Assembly (NCBI GenBank): GCA_028278225.1
Contig: JANQEU010000055.1
Location: forward strand, 62,001-126,000
DNA from: Cyclobacteriaceae bacterium
Lineage (GTDB): Bacteria > Bacteroidota > Bacteroidia > Cytophagales > Cyclobacteriaceae
DNA length: 64,000 nt
Direction of reading: 5' to 3'
Both the position numbers and the translations under genes were made by a program. Shown here in pieces: positions 9,116 through 17,635 of the stretch (its first letter is position 1; the number at the start of each line of letters is the position of its first letter). Under the pieces are notes generated by a model, which saw only the letters and a list, made by a program, of their open reading frames with translations, did not search any database and was not told where the DNA came from.

Positions 9116-9742
9116 GTGAAATTAATTGTTCCATTACTTCTTGCCGCATTTATCGGATTCACCCATAACACACTGGGTCAATCGGGTAAAGAGGTCATTC
9201 AATTCACAGGCGTGGTCTTCGCAGAAGACAGCACCTCAATTATTCCCGGAGTGCACATCTATACCCCCAAAGGAGGAAGAGGAACCACTACTAACCCCTA
9301 CGGGTTTTTCTCGATGCCGGCGCTTGAGGGAGACAGCATCATATTCAGTGCCGTGGGGTTTGAAAGAGTGCATTATATCATTCCCAAACACAATGAACAG
9401 CACAGTTTAAAGCTTCTTGTATATTTGAAAGAGGACATCACGTTCCTTGAAGAGGTTGAGGTATTCCCCTATCCGTCGGAGGCAGCTTTCAAAGCCGCTG
9501 TATTGGCTGCGAAGCTTCCGAATCAGCGTGACCTGGACAACCTGGATCAGTGGGTGAATAGTGAGATAATGAAATCGATGTATTGGAATTTGCCGGCCAG
9601 CCCTAATATGAATCATCGTTTTTTCATGCAGGAGCAAATGAATGCACAGATCTACCGTGTGCAGGCGCCTCAAAATCCGCTACTCAATCCCTTTGCCTGG
9701 GCAGCTTTTATAAGATCGCTGCAGAAGAATAAAGATAAGTGA
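9116..9742 (+). CDS. Exported carboxypeptidase-regulatory-like domain protein
   Basis: A 208-residue secreted or periplasmic protein. A signal peptide (about residues 1-21, ending NTLGQ) is followed by a CarboxypepD_reg-like beta-sandwich at about 28-115 (VFAEDSTSIIPGVHIYTPKGGRGTTTNPYGFFSM and IIFSAVGFERVHYII). This is the domain found at the N-terminus of TonB-dependent transporters in this phylum, but here no barrel follows. The C-terminal 90 residues are not recognised. The start is GTG. It is divergent from the ArsR gene, and a related protein lies at 32441. Confidence 0.8.
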   Translation: MKLIVPLLLAAFIGFTHNTLGQSGKEVIQFTGVVFAEDSTSIIPGVHIYTPKGGRGTTTNPYGFFSMPALEGDSIIFSAVGFERVHYIIPKHNEQHSLKLLVYLKEDITFLEEVEVFPYPSEAAFKAAVLAAKLPNQRDLDNLDQWVNSEIMKSMYWNLPASPNMNHRFFMQEQMNAQIYRVQAPQNPLLNPFAWAAFIRSLQKNKDK

Positions 9743-9760
9743 TTCCGGTTGCGGGTTCCC

Positions 9761-9788
9761 GGTTGCGAGTTAACCGCAACTCGCAACC
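9761..9788. repeat. Inverted repeat in GCAACC-rich sequence
   Basis: GGTTGCGAGTT and AACTCGCAACC form a perfect 11-bp stem around AACCGC. Flanking sequence (GGTTGCGGGTTCCC before, CAACTGGCAAC after) repeats the same theme. It follows the gene ending at 9742 and may act as its terminator, but lacks a T tract. It resembles short dispersed GCAACC-type repeats. Confidence 0.5.
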
Positions 9789-10010
9789 CACAACTGGCAA
9801 CATCTGTTACTTAACTAATTTGAACTCAATATAAAAACTGCCAGAAAAAACTGTCTTTTCGACGGAAGGAGAAATCTTTTAATATTGTCATGCCTGCTGT
9901 TATTTATAAAAATACTATCAATTTGAGAAGATATCTCTTTTCAATCGATATGACAGTTTTTTCTTTTAATTTTTGGACGCTGGATACATTTATGCCATGT
10001 CAAACTTTCG

Positions 10011-11258
10011 TTAACTATTCTCCTGCAAGCGTTGTGCTACGTCCGCGACTTCATTCCATACCCTGAAAGTATTCTTGTAACAGATTTTGGCTATCTCCTC
10101 CTCCGAATATCCCCGTATCAACAGCTCCAGTATCAGGTTTGGATACATGGATACATCCTTCAGGCCCTTAGGCAAACTGTCACCGACACCGTCAAAGTCA
10201 GAACCAAAGCCAACGTGATCAATGCCTACCAGGTTGACGACATGATCGATATGATCCGCCACGGTCTGTATGTCTTCGTAAACATCATTTGCGACAGCAT
10301 ACGCTTTGGCATAAGCCTTATAAGCTTCATCGTCGGTAGATAAACTATTTTCTATACGATAATTGGTGAGGTCTTCCTGCATTTTGCTTTGCCTGTCCTG
10401 GACTTCTTTTGACAGAAAAGAAGATCCAAAATTGATATGGATCACTCCGCCATTTGCAGCCAGCGCTTTCAATACATCATCCGACATATTCCTGTGAAAT
10501 CCCGGGGTGAATTTGCGACATGAAGAATGAGAGGCAATAACAGGCGCCCTTGTAATTCTGAATACGTCAAATGCTGCGCTGTCTGTAATATGGGAAATAT
10601 CCACCATGATCCCCCATTTGTTCATCTCCGCCACCACCTCTTCTCCAAAAGGACTCAGCCCGTTCCAGGTGGCGGTGGTATCATAGGAAGAATCACATAT
10701 CTGGTTATCAGTAGCGTGTGCGAGCGTGATGTAGCGAATGCCACGATCGAAAAAATACTTCACATTAGTGATATCATCTTCGACAGGGGCTCCATTCTCC
10801 ATTCCCATCGGAAGTGAAACAAGCTCCTTTTCAAAATTTTCTGTTATCTCCGCCGGGGAATTGGCCATTCTGAACATGTCCGGGAATGCCTCAGGCAATC
10901 TCATGACCATGTCTATCAGGGAATCCGCAAATTGTTTTGCCCCTCCTGTTTCCTGGTACACGGATGGCGTGTAGATAGACATAAAAGGAGCATCCAGTCC
11001 GCCTCTTTTTGCTTTTGGATAGTCAAAATTCCCATCCGTCTCGACCGACACATCTTCGATGGTCTTCGATAACATGAACCCCTTGATCTCCATGCGGTAC
11101 GGTAGATCCACATGCCCGTCCACGATGATAAATTTTTGCGCAAGTTCATCTGCATACACCCTTAGCTCCTCGTCTGTCATGTCCTTTACATTTTTCCGGT
11201 CCGGACCGGAACAGGAAATGATCAAACCGAGTATCAGAAGGGAAATTGGTCTCCGCAT
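10011..11258 (-). CDS. Membrane dipeptidase lipoprotein (M19 family)
   Basis: A 415-residue zinc dipeptidase of peptidase family M19. A lipobox signal (LLILGLIISCSG, Cys about residue 16) indicates anchoring to the cell envelope. Zinc and active-site motifs are visible: VDGHVDLPYRM, MENGAPVEDD, DISHITDSA, ASHSSCRKF and IDHVGFGSDFDG. Family members cleave dipeptides, including D-configured ones, so a role in peptide uptake or peptidoglycan turnover is likely. It stands alone on the minus strand, separated by a terminator from the next gene. Confidence 0.93.
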   Translation of the reverse strand: MRRPISLLILGLIISCSGPDRKNVKDMTDEELRVYADELAQKFIIVDGHVDLPYRMEIKGFMLSKTIEDVSVETDGNFDYPKAKRGGLDAPFMSIYTPSVYQETGGAKQFADSLIDMVMRLPEAFPDMFRMANSPAEITENFEKELVSLPMGMENGAPVEDDITNVKYFFDRGIRYITLAHATDNQICDSSYDTTATWNGLSPFGEEVVAEMNKWGIMVDISHITDSAAFDVFRITRAPVIASHSSCRKFTPGFHRNMSDDVLKALAANGGVIHINFGSSFLSKEVQDRQSKMQEDLTNYRIENSLSTDDEAYKAYAKAYAVANDVYEDIQTVADHIDHVVNLVGIDHVGFGSDFDGVGDSLPKGLKDVSMYPNLILELLIRGYSEEEIAKICYKNTFRVWNEVADVAQRLQENS

Positions 11259-11302
11259 GTCTGTTCAATTTTAAGGCGCGTAATTTAGATGGAATTGGTA
11301 TA

Positions 11303-11341
11303 AAAGAAAAAACCCCGTCTGATTGACTCAGAACAGGGTCT
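11303..11341 (-). terminator. Terminator after the Ig-like lipoprotein gene
   Basis: Read on the minus strand, ACCCTGTTCTGA pairs with TCAGACGGGGT (11 pairs, one bulge) around GTCAA and runs into TTTTTTCTTTT. It begins about 22 bases after the stop at 11363. Confidence 0.8.
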
Positions 11342-11362
11342 CATACATGTATGTAATGTTAT

Positions 11363-12337
11363 TTATTCAGCAGCCTCAGCCAGAATAAATTCCAATTCAA
11401 CATTTCCCGTAACTTCCGAATCATTTGGATCTGTTCCAACCTGAAATCCTTCCAGGATACTCAATACTCTGATCAACCCTTGCAGACCTCCGGCAGTTTC
11501 GAATGCATAAATCTCACCGACAGCCAATCCTTCCATTACGTTTCCTGCAGCTGTGAAATCAATGCCGGAAATTGCCCCTTCAACATCCGCAACTGTTGTA
11601 ATTTCCGTCACATCAGTCAGTGTGGTTTCTGCAAGTTTTGTTTCGTTTCTGGTCCCCCAGGCTGGTAATCCATCATTTGCATCCCCATATTGCGTATCCC
11701 CTAATCCAGTGAAAGACACATAAACGGAAGGAGATACCAGATTAGCTTCCTGACCATAGTAATAACCAAGATCTATCGTCCCTGATACCGGATCTGTTGT
11801 TGCATCAACATCATCAATACTATATACCATATCTTCTGATATGCTGTAGAAAGTATGAGTTTTTCCCTCCCCACCAGGAGCAAATAGAATTATCGCCGTT
11901 TGAACTTTTGCTGCCGGCGAAGTAACGTTAAAAGAGAAGGAATCTGTTGTAGTCTGATTATCATCATCCACGGCTTCAAAATCGACAGTGATCGATCCGG
12001 CCTGGGAGGGTGTTTCAGCACTAAATGTAACTGTGGCAGAGGTGCCGTCTTCACTGACTTCTGCCTCCTGGCTGTTTCGGTTATAAGTAGCAGTTAGGCC
12101 GTTGGAAACGTTCAGTGTATTAAAACCGCCCGGAGCTGTTATGGTGACGGTGAATGTGACGGTCTCTCCGGTCCCTACATCGCCACCATCTGAAAGCGAA
12201 CCACCCCCATCAATGGCAGCGGAAACCGAAAGACTGGGTGCAGCCGGTGGTGTTTCATCATCGTCGCTACAGCTGTAGAGCAATCCAATTGAACCCACGA
12301 TAGTGAGCAAAAGTAATTTTTGAAAGATTTGTTTCAT
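11363..12337 (-). CDS. Lipoprotein with an Ig-like domain
   Basis: A 324-residue lipoprotein. The signal peptide ends in the lipobox LLYSCSDDDE, and the Asp-rich residues after Cys resemble the export signal for surface lipoproteins in Bacteroidota. Residues about 33-145 form a cadherin/PKD-like beta sandwich (PSLSVSAAIDGG to DSFSFNVTS). The remaining 180 residues repeat a pattern of short strands (GGEGKTHTFYSISEDMVYS, SGTIDLGYYYGQ) with no catalytic motif. The function is unknown, perhaps substrate binding. No TonB-dependent partner is adjacent. Confidence 0.7.
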   Translation of the reverse strand: MKQIFQKLLLLTIVGSIGLLYSCSDDDETPPAAPSLSVSAAIDGGGSLSDGGDVGTGETVTFTVTITAPGGFNTLNVSNGLTATYNRNSQEAEVSEDGTSATVTFSAETPSQAGSITVDFEAVDDDNQTTTDSFSFNVTSPAAKVQTAIILFAPGGEGKTHTFYSISEDMVYSIDDVDATTDPVSGTIDLGYYYGQEANLVSPSVYVSFTGLGDTQYGDANDGLPAWGTRNETKLAETTLTDVTEITTVADVEGAISGIDFTAAGNVMEGLAVGEIYAFETAGGLQGLIRVLSILEGFQVGTDPNDSEVTGNVELEFILAEAAE

Positions 12338-12773
12338 TGTGATAAAGTTTAAGGATTTAGTTATTAATTCAATTTTGTTCTTCTGATTGCAAAATGAGGA
12401 TCACTCACGACGAAACTGCCTGTACGAAATGGGGAGTCTGGTGGTCATAAAGTGGCCCTTGGTTTCTTAACGGTTTGCAAAAATGCAGAAACATTTTTAA
12501 AATATTGATAAAATAAGTATTTATTGAATTATTTTAATTTCTGCAATGATGCAATACTTTTCCTTTTCCAAATCTCATTAGAGACCCGTCAATAATGAAT
12601 TTGGTTTGACCTGTAAAACGAAATATTTGGCAAAAAATTGAATTTTTTAAAGAATAAACAATAATTTCCGGCTTGAATGCGATCATTTAATTTTAAAAAG
12701 TGTGATTGCGTTTTTAAAAAAATGTGACATTTTTGTATAATAGACTAACCGCTTAATCTTTAAGTCCAAAACT
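12338..12773. other. AT-rich intergenic region between divergent genes
   Basis: The 436 bases between the lipoprotein (minus) and the membrane protein (plus) hold no credible ORF. The second half is rich in T and A runs. A TATAAT at 12736-12741 lies 33 bases before the plus-strand start, without a convincing partner box. Promoters for both genes must lie here. Confidence 0.6.
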
Positions 12774-13511
12774 ATGACTAGTAAAATATCAGAAGAATTA
12801 TTAGCAACGTGGAATCAATATGCAGCCTACTTCTCGTATGCTATTGCCGTTGTTGGTTTGCTAATTCTTGTGGGCCATTATCTGAAATTATTGACTACCA
12901 GGGATTTTAAGTCGAGATATGACTATATCAATATGCACGAAATCAACCTTCTTTGGTATGGATTTCTGTGTATCCTGATTGGAGCGGCTCTTTATGTCAA
13001 CACGCTTGGCGATAATATTACCTGGTTATGGTTTTGCGTTACACTTTTTGTAAGCGGGATGCTGGCCATGATCCTGGGTGTTGTGGTTCAAAACGTCCTG
13101 AAGTTTTACTATCCTTTTTATATCGAGAAGAGGTTAAAGAAATTAAGATTTACTCCACGTATTTCTCCTGACGGAAGAAAAATGAAGCTCCTGAGTGAAG
13201 AGGAAGAAGACGTGTACCTGGATGAAGGTATGCAGGCTGAAGAAGATGCTTTTTCCGTTGATTATGACGTTTGGATCGATGAAACCAGCGGATATACAAA
13301 AATTGAAAAATATAATGGTAGATTACACGCACTGGAATGCCCTGAGTGCAGCTACCAGACGCTGAGAGTCGACCGGGAAGAGGTGATCCAGCCGGCAACG
13401 GAAACCGAAGAAGGCGAATTGATGAAGTATTTCACATGCGGGTATTGCGGGCACAAGGAAAGGAAGTCGTTTAAGATTGCCAAGACCGGGGAAGGCGCTG
13501 CTGCAAGGTAA
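12774..13511 (+). CDS. Membrane protein with C-terminal zinc-ribbon-like cysteines
   Basis: A 245-residue protein of unknown function. Three hydrophobic segments (residues about 14-36, 56-75 and 83-106) make a small membrane domain. A soluble tail follows with an acidic stretch (LSEEEEDVYLDEGMQAEEDAF). Near the end are two CxxC pairs (LECPECSYQ and FTCGYCGHKE), a typical zinc-ribbon spacing. It could be a membrane-bound nucleic-acid- or protein-binding adaptor. It is monocistronic, ending at a large palindrome shared with the convergent gene. Confidence 0.65.
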   Translation: MTSKISEELLATWNQYAAYFSYAIAVVGLLILVGHYLKLLTTRDFKSRYDYINMHEINLLWYGFLCILIGAALYVNTLGDNITWLWFCVTLFVSGMLAMILGVVVQNVLKFYYPFYIEKRLKKLRFTPRISPDGRKMKLLSEEEEDVYLDEGMQAEEDAFSVDYDVWIDETSGYTKIEKYNGRLHALECPECSYQTLRVDREEVIQPATETEEGELMKYFTCGYCGHKERKSFKIAKTGEGAAAR

Positions 13512-13533
13512 CCAATTGAAAAGTTCATATATC

Positions 13534-13567
13534 TGAAGCGGATCCGCCGGCCGGCGGATCCGCTTCA
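13534..13567. terminator. Perfect 34-bp palindrome between convergent genes
   Basis: TGAAGCGGATCCGCCGG and its exact complement meet without a loop, 34 bp in all. The sequence serves both directions and contains the stop codon of the minus-strand dehydrogenase (13565-13567). A bidirectional terminator is the simplest reading, although T runs are short on both sides. Confidence 0.6.
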
Positions 13568-15001
13568 TTGTTTTACACAAATATTTTGTGGCTCAGAGAA
13601 AAATCTCAAGGCCTCGTCACCGCCTTCTCTGCCTACACCCGATTGTTTCATACCTCCAAAGGGTGTTCGCAAGTCACGTAACATCCAGCAATTCACCCAA
13701 ATGACCCCTGATTGAACCCGATGCGCAACCCGGTGGGCCCGGCTTACATCCCTTGTCCAAATACTGCAGGAAAGACCGTAGGCCGTACCATTCGCCACCG
13801 AAATCGCCTCTTCTTCACTGGAAAATGGAATAAGTGAAACCACAGGACCAAACACCTCCTCCTGGTTTATGGAACAGTCCGGATCCAGTCCCTCAATCAC
13901 TGTTGGCTCGACAAAATATCCTCCGAGATCTTCAGGGTGAATTCGACCTCCTCCCACCAGGATCGTTCCCCCTTCTTCACGTGCTTTATGGATGTAACCG
14001 AGGACTTTGTTCATATGATCCTCGGATATCAATGCGCCAAAAGCCGTGTCATCCCTGTAAGGATTGCCGACCTTTAATTCGCGTACCTGCTTAAGAAATC
14101 CTTCCTTAAATTCTTCATAAACTGACGCCTCTATTATAATCCTTGACCCGCACAAACAGATCTCTCCCTGGTTCCGGAAGGCGCTTAAAACACTTGTGCG
14201 GATGGCTTCCTCCAGATCGCAATCGGCAAATATCACATTCGGATTTTTACCCCCCAGTTCCAAAGAAACTTTCTTGAATTGATCTGCAGCCAATTTCCCT
14301 ATGATCCTCCCTGTGTTTGTACCCCCTGTAAACGAGATCGCTTTGACCCGGGGATGCTCCACAATCGCCTGTCCTACTTTCGGACCAAGGCCATGCAGGA
14401 TATTGAGCACTCCCGGAGGTAAGCCTGCCCTGGTAGCCAGTTCACCAAGCATATATGCCGTCATCGGTGTGAGCTCAGAAGGCTTTCCAATGACGCAGTT
14501 TCCCATGGCCAATGCAGGCGCTACTTTCCAGGTAAAAAGGTAGAGGGGCAGGTTCCACGGGGAAATACATCCCACTATACCCAGGGGCGCCTGTCTCGTA
14601 TAATTTACAGCGACACCTTCCATCACATGAGCACTGGAGGAATGATTTACTATTGCTGATGCAAAGAATCTGAAATTTGCCGCTGCACGGGGAATGTCAA
14701 CCGCTCTTGCCAGTGCGATGGGTTTGCCTGTGTCTTTAGACTCCGCCTGGGCCAGCCGGTCCTGATGTTCATCTATTAAGTCTGCAAGTTTCAGTAATAT
14801 CCGGCTTCTCTCAGCTATTGGCAGTTGAGACCACGATGAGAATGCGCTTTCAGCTGCCGCAACTGCCATTGCAACGTCCGCCTTATCCGAATCCGGAACT
14901 TCCGAATATATATCCCCCGTTGCCGGTTCATAGTTTTCCAGGAACGTCTTAGAATCAGGGGGTTGGAATTCTCCGGCGATATAATTCAGGATCTTTTTCA
15001 T
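13565..15001 (-). CDS. Aldehyde dehydrogenase, likely 2-aminomuconate semialdehyde dehydrogenase
   Basis: A 478-residue NAD-dependent aldehyde dehydrogenase. The general-base Glu is in SLELGGKNPNVIF and the catalytic Cys in GEICLCGSRI; FTGGTNTGRIIG marks the NAD site. Its place beside 3-hydroxyanthranilate dioxygenase, kynureninase and kynurenine monooxygenase points to 2-aminomuconic semialdehyde oxidation in the lower kynurenine pathway (NbaE/AmnC-like). The role comes from family resemblance plus context; betaine- or hydroxymuconate-aldehyde dehydrogenases look similar. It lies three bases after the SDR gene, forming a two-gene operon divergent from the rest of the pathway. Confidence 0.85.
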   Translation of the reverse strand: MKKILNYIAGEFQPPDSKTFLENYEPATGDIYSEVPDSDKADVAMAVAAAESAFSSWSQLPIAERSRILLKLADLIDEHQDRLAQAESKDTGKPIALARAVDIPRAAANFRFFASAIVNHSSSAHVMEGVAVNYTRQAPLGIVGCISPWNLPLYLFTWKVAPALAMGNCVIGKPSELTPMTAYMLGELATRAGLPPGVLNILHGLGPKVGQAIVEHPRVKAISFTGGTNTGRIIGKLAADQFKKVSLELGGKNPNVIFADCDLEEAIRTSVLSAFRNQGEICLCGSRIIIEASVYEEFKEGFLKQVRELKVGNPYRDDTAFGALISEDHMNKVLGYIHKAREEGGTILVGGGRIHPEDLGGYFVEPTVIEGLDPDCSINQEEVFGPVVSLIPFSSEEEAISVANGTAYGLSCSIWTRDVSRAHRVAHRVQSGVIWVNCWMLRDLRTPFGGMKQSGVGREGGDEALRFFSEPQNICVKQ

Positions 15002-15004
15002 TTC

Positions 15005-15775
15005 TCAGATACTTCCCGTCCTGCCACCGTCCACCGGAATATTAATCCCATTGATATATCCGGCTTCCTCAGAACAAAGAAACGTCACCAGTGAACCAAT
15101 TTCTTTTGGTTTTCCAAACCTCCGGGCGGGAACGGACAATTTCCAGGTGCTCTCCATTTCTTCTTCCGACACTCCTTTTTTCTGAGCCTGATCGGCAATT
15201 ATGGCATGTAAGCGCTTAGTGTCGATGGGGCCAGGCAAAATATTGTTCACCGTAATACCGAATTGTGCAATTTCATTGGATAGCGTCTTGGCCCATGAGG
15301 CCATTGACCCCCGCACGGTATTGCTGACACCCAATCCCTGGATAGGGATCCTGACAGAAGTTGAGATTACATTGATAATCCTACCAAAACCATTTGACGT
15401 CATATTTGGGATCACCCATTGCGCCAGATGATGACTTGTTTTCAAATGCATGGTGAAAGCCTCTTCAAAATCAGACCAGCTTGCATCTTTCACCAGGCCC
15501 GGGGCCGGCCCACCGGAATTATTGATGAGGATATCAAACCTGCCATCGACAATATCCTCTTTTATATTTTCCAACTCCCGAAAATCAGCAAAATCCGCAG
15601 CAAGGAAACTATGCGTTCCTTCCAGGTGAGTCAATGCGGATTTTAACGAATCCTCGGATCTTGCAAGCAGTGTGACGGCAGCATCATTTTCAGCCAGTGA
15701 AGCGGCAATTGCCAGACCAATGCCCTGGGTACTTCCGCAAACAAGCGCCCGCTTTCCTTCTAAACTTAAGTTCAT
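15005..15775 (-). CDS. SDR-fold oxidoreductase without the YxxxK motif
   Basis: A 256-residue Rossmann-fold protein of the short-chain dehydrogenase/reductase class. The cofactor loop is GSTQGIG (residues 14-20), the NNSGG motif is at 85-89, and the Ser before the active site is present (INVISTS). Where YxxxK should stand the sequence is SNTVR (151-155), so both the catalytic Tyr and Lys are replaced. The C-terminal PVDGG is normal. It is co-transcribed with the semialdehyde dehydrogenase and divergent from the dioxygenase (53 bases between starts), so a role in the kynurenine pathway is likely but undefined. Confidence 0.85.
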   Translation of the reverse strand: MNLSLEGKRALVCGSTQGIGLAIAASLAENDAAVTLLARSEDSLKSALTHLEGTHSFLAADFADFRELENIKEDIVDGRFDILINNSGGPAPGLVKDASWSDFEEAFTMHLKTSHHLAQWVIPNMTSNGFGRIINVISTSVRIPIQGLGVSNTVRGSMASWAKTLSNEIAQFGITVNNILPGPIDTKRLHAIIADQAQKKGVSEEEMESTWKLSVPARRFGKPKEIGSLVTFLCSEEAGYINGINIPVDGGRTGSI

Positions 15776-15828
15776 TAAAAATCTTAATTACTTTTACCGA
15801 TAAAGGTATTCATAAACGACAAAATCCC

Positions 15829-16359
15829 ATGGCTATAAAAAGACCCTTTAACCTGCAGGAATGGATTGAGAACAACAGGGATATTCTCAAACCACCGGTT
15901 GGCAATAAAAATTTATATCATGACGCCGGAGATTACATTGTGATGATAGTAGGTGGTCCGAATGCCCGAAAGGACTATCATTTCAATGAGACCGAGGAAC
16001 TATTTTTTCAGTTGGAGGGTGACATCAATGTAAGAATTCAGGAGGACGGCAAAGCAGTTGATATCCCCATCAGGGAGGGAGAGATGTTCCTTTTACCGGC
16101 ACGGGTACCACACTCTCCCATGCGTGGTGAAGGTACCGTCGGATTGGTGATAGAACGAAAGAGAGAAGCCGGTCACAAGGATGGTTTAATGTGGTTTTGC
16201 GATGAGTGCAATTCCAGGCTGCACGATACCTACTTTCATCTCACAAATATTGAGAAGGACTTCCTGCCACGGTTTAAGGAGTTTTACACCTCCGAGGAGT
16301 TGCGTACTTGCCAAAACTGCGGAACGGTAATGGAAACTGATCCAAGATTTGTAGAATAG
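15829..16359 (+). CDS. 3-hydroxyanthranilate 3,4-dioxygenase
   Basis: A 176-residue cupin dioxygenase that opens the ring of 3-hydroxyanthranilate to aminocarboxymuconate semialdehyde. The start at 15829 gives the family length; the frame is open further upstream but that overlaps the divergent SDR gene. Iron ligands are H51, E57 and H95, and substrate-binding residues R47, R99 and E110 are in place. The C-terminal rubredoxin-like site has CDEC (124-127) and CQNC (161-164). It is followed four bases later by kynureninase. Confidence 0.95.
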   Translation: MAIKRPFNLQEWIENNRDILKPPVGNKNLYHDAGDYIVMIVGGPNARKDYHFNETEELFFQLEGDINVRIQEDGKAVDIPIREGEMFLLPARVPHSPMRGEGTVGLVIERKREAGHKDGLMWFCDECNSRLHDTYFHLTNIEKDFLPRFKEFYTSEELRTCQNCGTVMETDPRFVE

Positions 16360-16363
16360 GATC

Positions 16364-17635
16364 ATGAATTATGTAAACCAATTGGAGTTCGCAAAAGAAC
16401 TCGACCAGTCCGATCCCCTGAAATCGTTTCGAACCAAATTTTATATCCCGGAGAAAGACGGAAAGGATGTCATATATTTTTGTGGAAACTCTCTGGGGTT
16501 ACAGCCTGAAAATGTTGATGAGTTTGTAAACAGGGAATTACGAAAGTGGAGAGATTTTGCCGTTGAAGGACATTTCACCGAGCCCTATCCATGGGTAGAT
16601 TATCACAAATTTGGGCGGACCGTACTAGCCGAACTGGTTGGAGCCGAAGAGAATGAAGTGGTGGCATTCAACAGCTTAACCGTCAATCTGCACCTGATGC
16701 TGGCTTCGTTTTATCAACCTGAAGGAGTCCGTAACAAGATAATAATAGAATCAGGCGCTTTTCCCTCCGACCACTTTGCAGTGACAAGCCACATGAAAAT
16801 CAAAGGAGTGGATCCGGCCATGTCCCTTGTGGAGGTCGCCGTACCTGAGGACGGCTACCTCTCCACAGCTGAGATCATTGATGCAATAAATGACCATAAG
16901 AATGAATTGGCCCTCGTGCTGTTGCCGGGAATACAATATTACACCGGCCAGTTTTTCCGGATCAGGGAAATAACCAGGGCTGCGCATGATGTCGGGGCAT
17001 TTGTGGGATTTGATCTTGCGCACGCAATTGGAAATGTACCCGTCTCACTTCATGATGACGACGTTGATTTTGCGGTATGGTGTTCTTATAAATATCTCAA
17101 TTCGGGGCCGGGAAATGTTGGCGGGGGTTTCATCCATCAAAAGCACAACAATGATCCCTCCTTCCCAAGATTGGCCGGATGGTGGGGCCAGGACGAAACC
17201 ATAAGGTTTAAAATGGAAAATAATTTCCAGCCGACAAAGGGTATCGACGGGTGGATGTTATCCAATATAAATGCGCTTTCCACATCGGCTCATTTAGCTG
17301 CACTGGAAATATTCAAAGAAGCCGGAATGGAAAACCTGAGGAAGAAAAGCATCACCCTGACAGGCTATTTGGAATTTCTGTTGAAGGACTCCTCCTTTGC
17401 GCCAAATCTCAAAATACTCACTCCCGGATCTGCGGATGAGCGAGGATGTCAGCTTTCTCTGTACTTTCTGAAAAATGGGCGAAACGTCTATGACTTCCTT
17501 ACACATAATGGAGTAATGCTGGACTGGCGGGAGCCTAATGTCATGAGGGCCGCGCCCGCTCCCCTCTATAACACATTTGAAGATGTTTTCAGGTTCGTGA
17601 AATTATGCGAAAAAGCACATGATCAACTTGGATAG
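16364..17635 (+). CDS. kynU: Kynureninase
   Basis: A 423-residue PLP enzyme that cleaves kynurenine or 3-hydroxykynurenine to (3-hydroxy)anthranilate and alanine. The PLP Lys is K243 in WCSYKYLNSGPG, the phosphate-binding Asp is in VGFDLAHA, and the N-terminal YFCGNSLGLQP and C-terminal RAAPAPLYNTF are characteristic. The length is standard. It lies between the dioxygenase and the monooxygenase, whose start overlaps its end by 17 bases, giving a coupled three-gene operon. Confidence 0.95.
   Translation: MNYVNQLEFAKELDQSDPLKSFRTKFYIPEKDGKDVIYFCGNSLGLQPENVDEFVNRELRKWRDFAVEGHFTEPYPWVDYHKFGRTVLAELVGAEENEVVAFNSLTVNLHLMLASFYQPEGVRNKIIIESGAFPSDHFAVTSHMKIKGVDPAMSLVEVAVPEDGYLSTAEIIDAINDHKNELALVLLPGIQYYTGQFFRIREITRAAHDVGAFVGFDLAHAIGNVPVSLHDDDVDFAVWCSYKYLNSGPGNVGGGFIHQKHNNDPSFPRLAGWWGQDETIRFKMENNFQPTKGIDGWMLSNINALSTSAHLAALEIFKEAGMENLRKKSITLTGYLEFLLKDSSFAPNLKILTPGSADERGCQLSLYFLKNGRNVYDFLTHNGVMLDWREPNVMRAAPAPLYNTFEDVFRFVKLCEKAHDQLG

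Noticed and set aside
12736-12741. TATAAT upstream of the membrane protein at 12774
   Set aside because: No partner box at a usable spacing for either sigma-70 or the Bacteroidota consensus; AT-rich sequence makes it likely by chance.
15697-15828. N-terminal extension of the 3-hydroxyanthranilate dioxygenase frame
   Set aside because: It overlaps the divergent SDR coding start, and the ATG at 15829 gives the exact family length.
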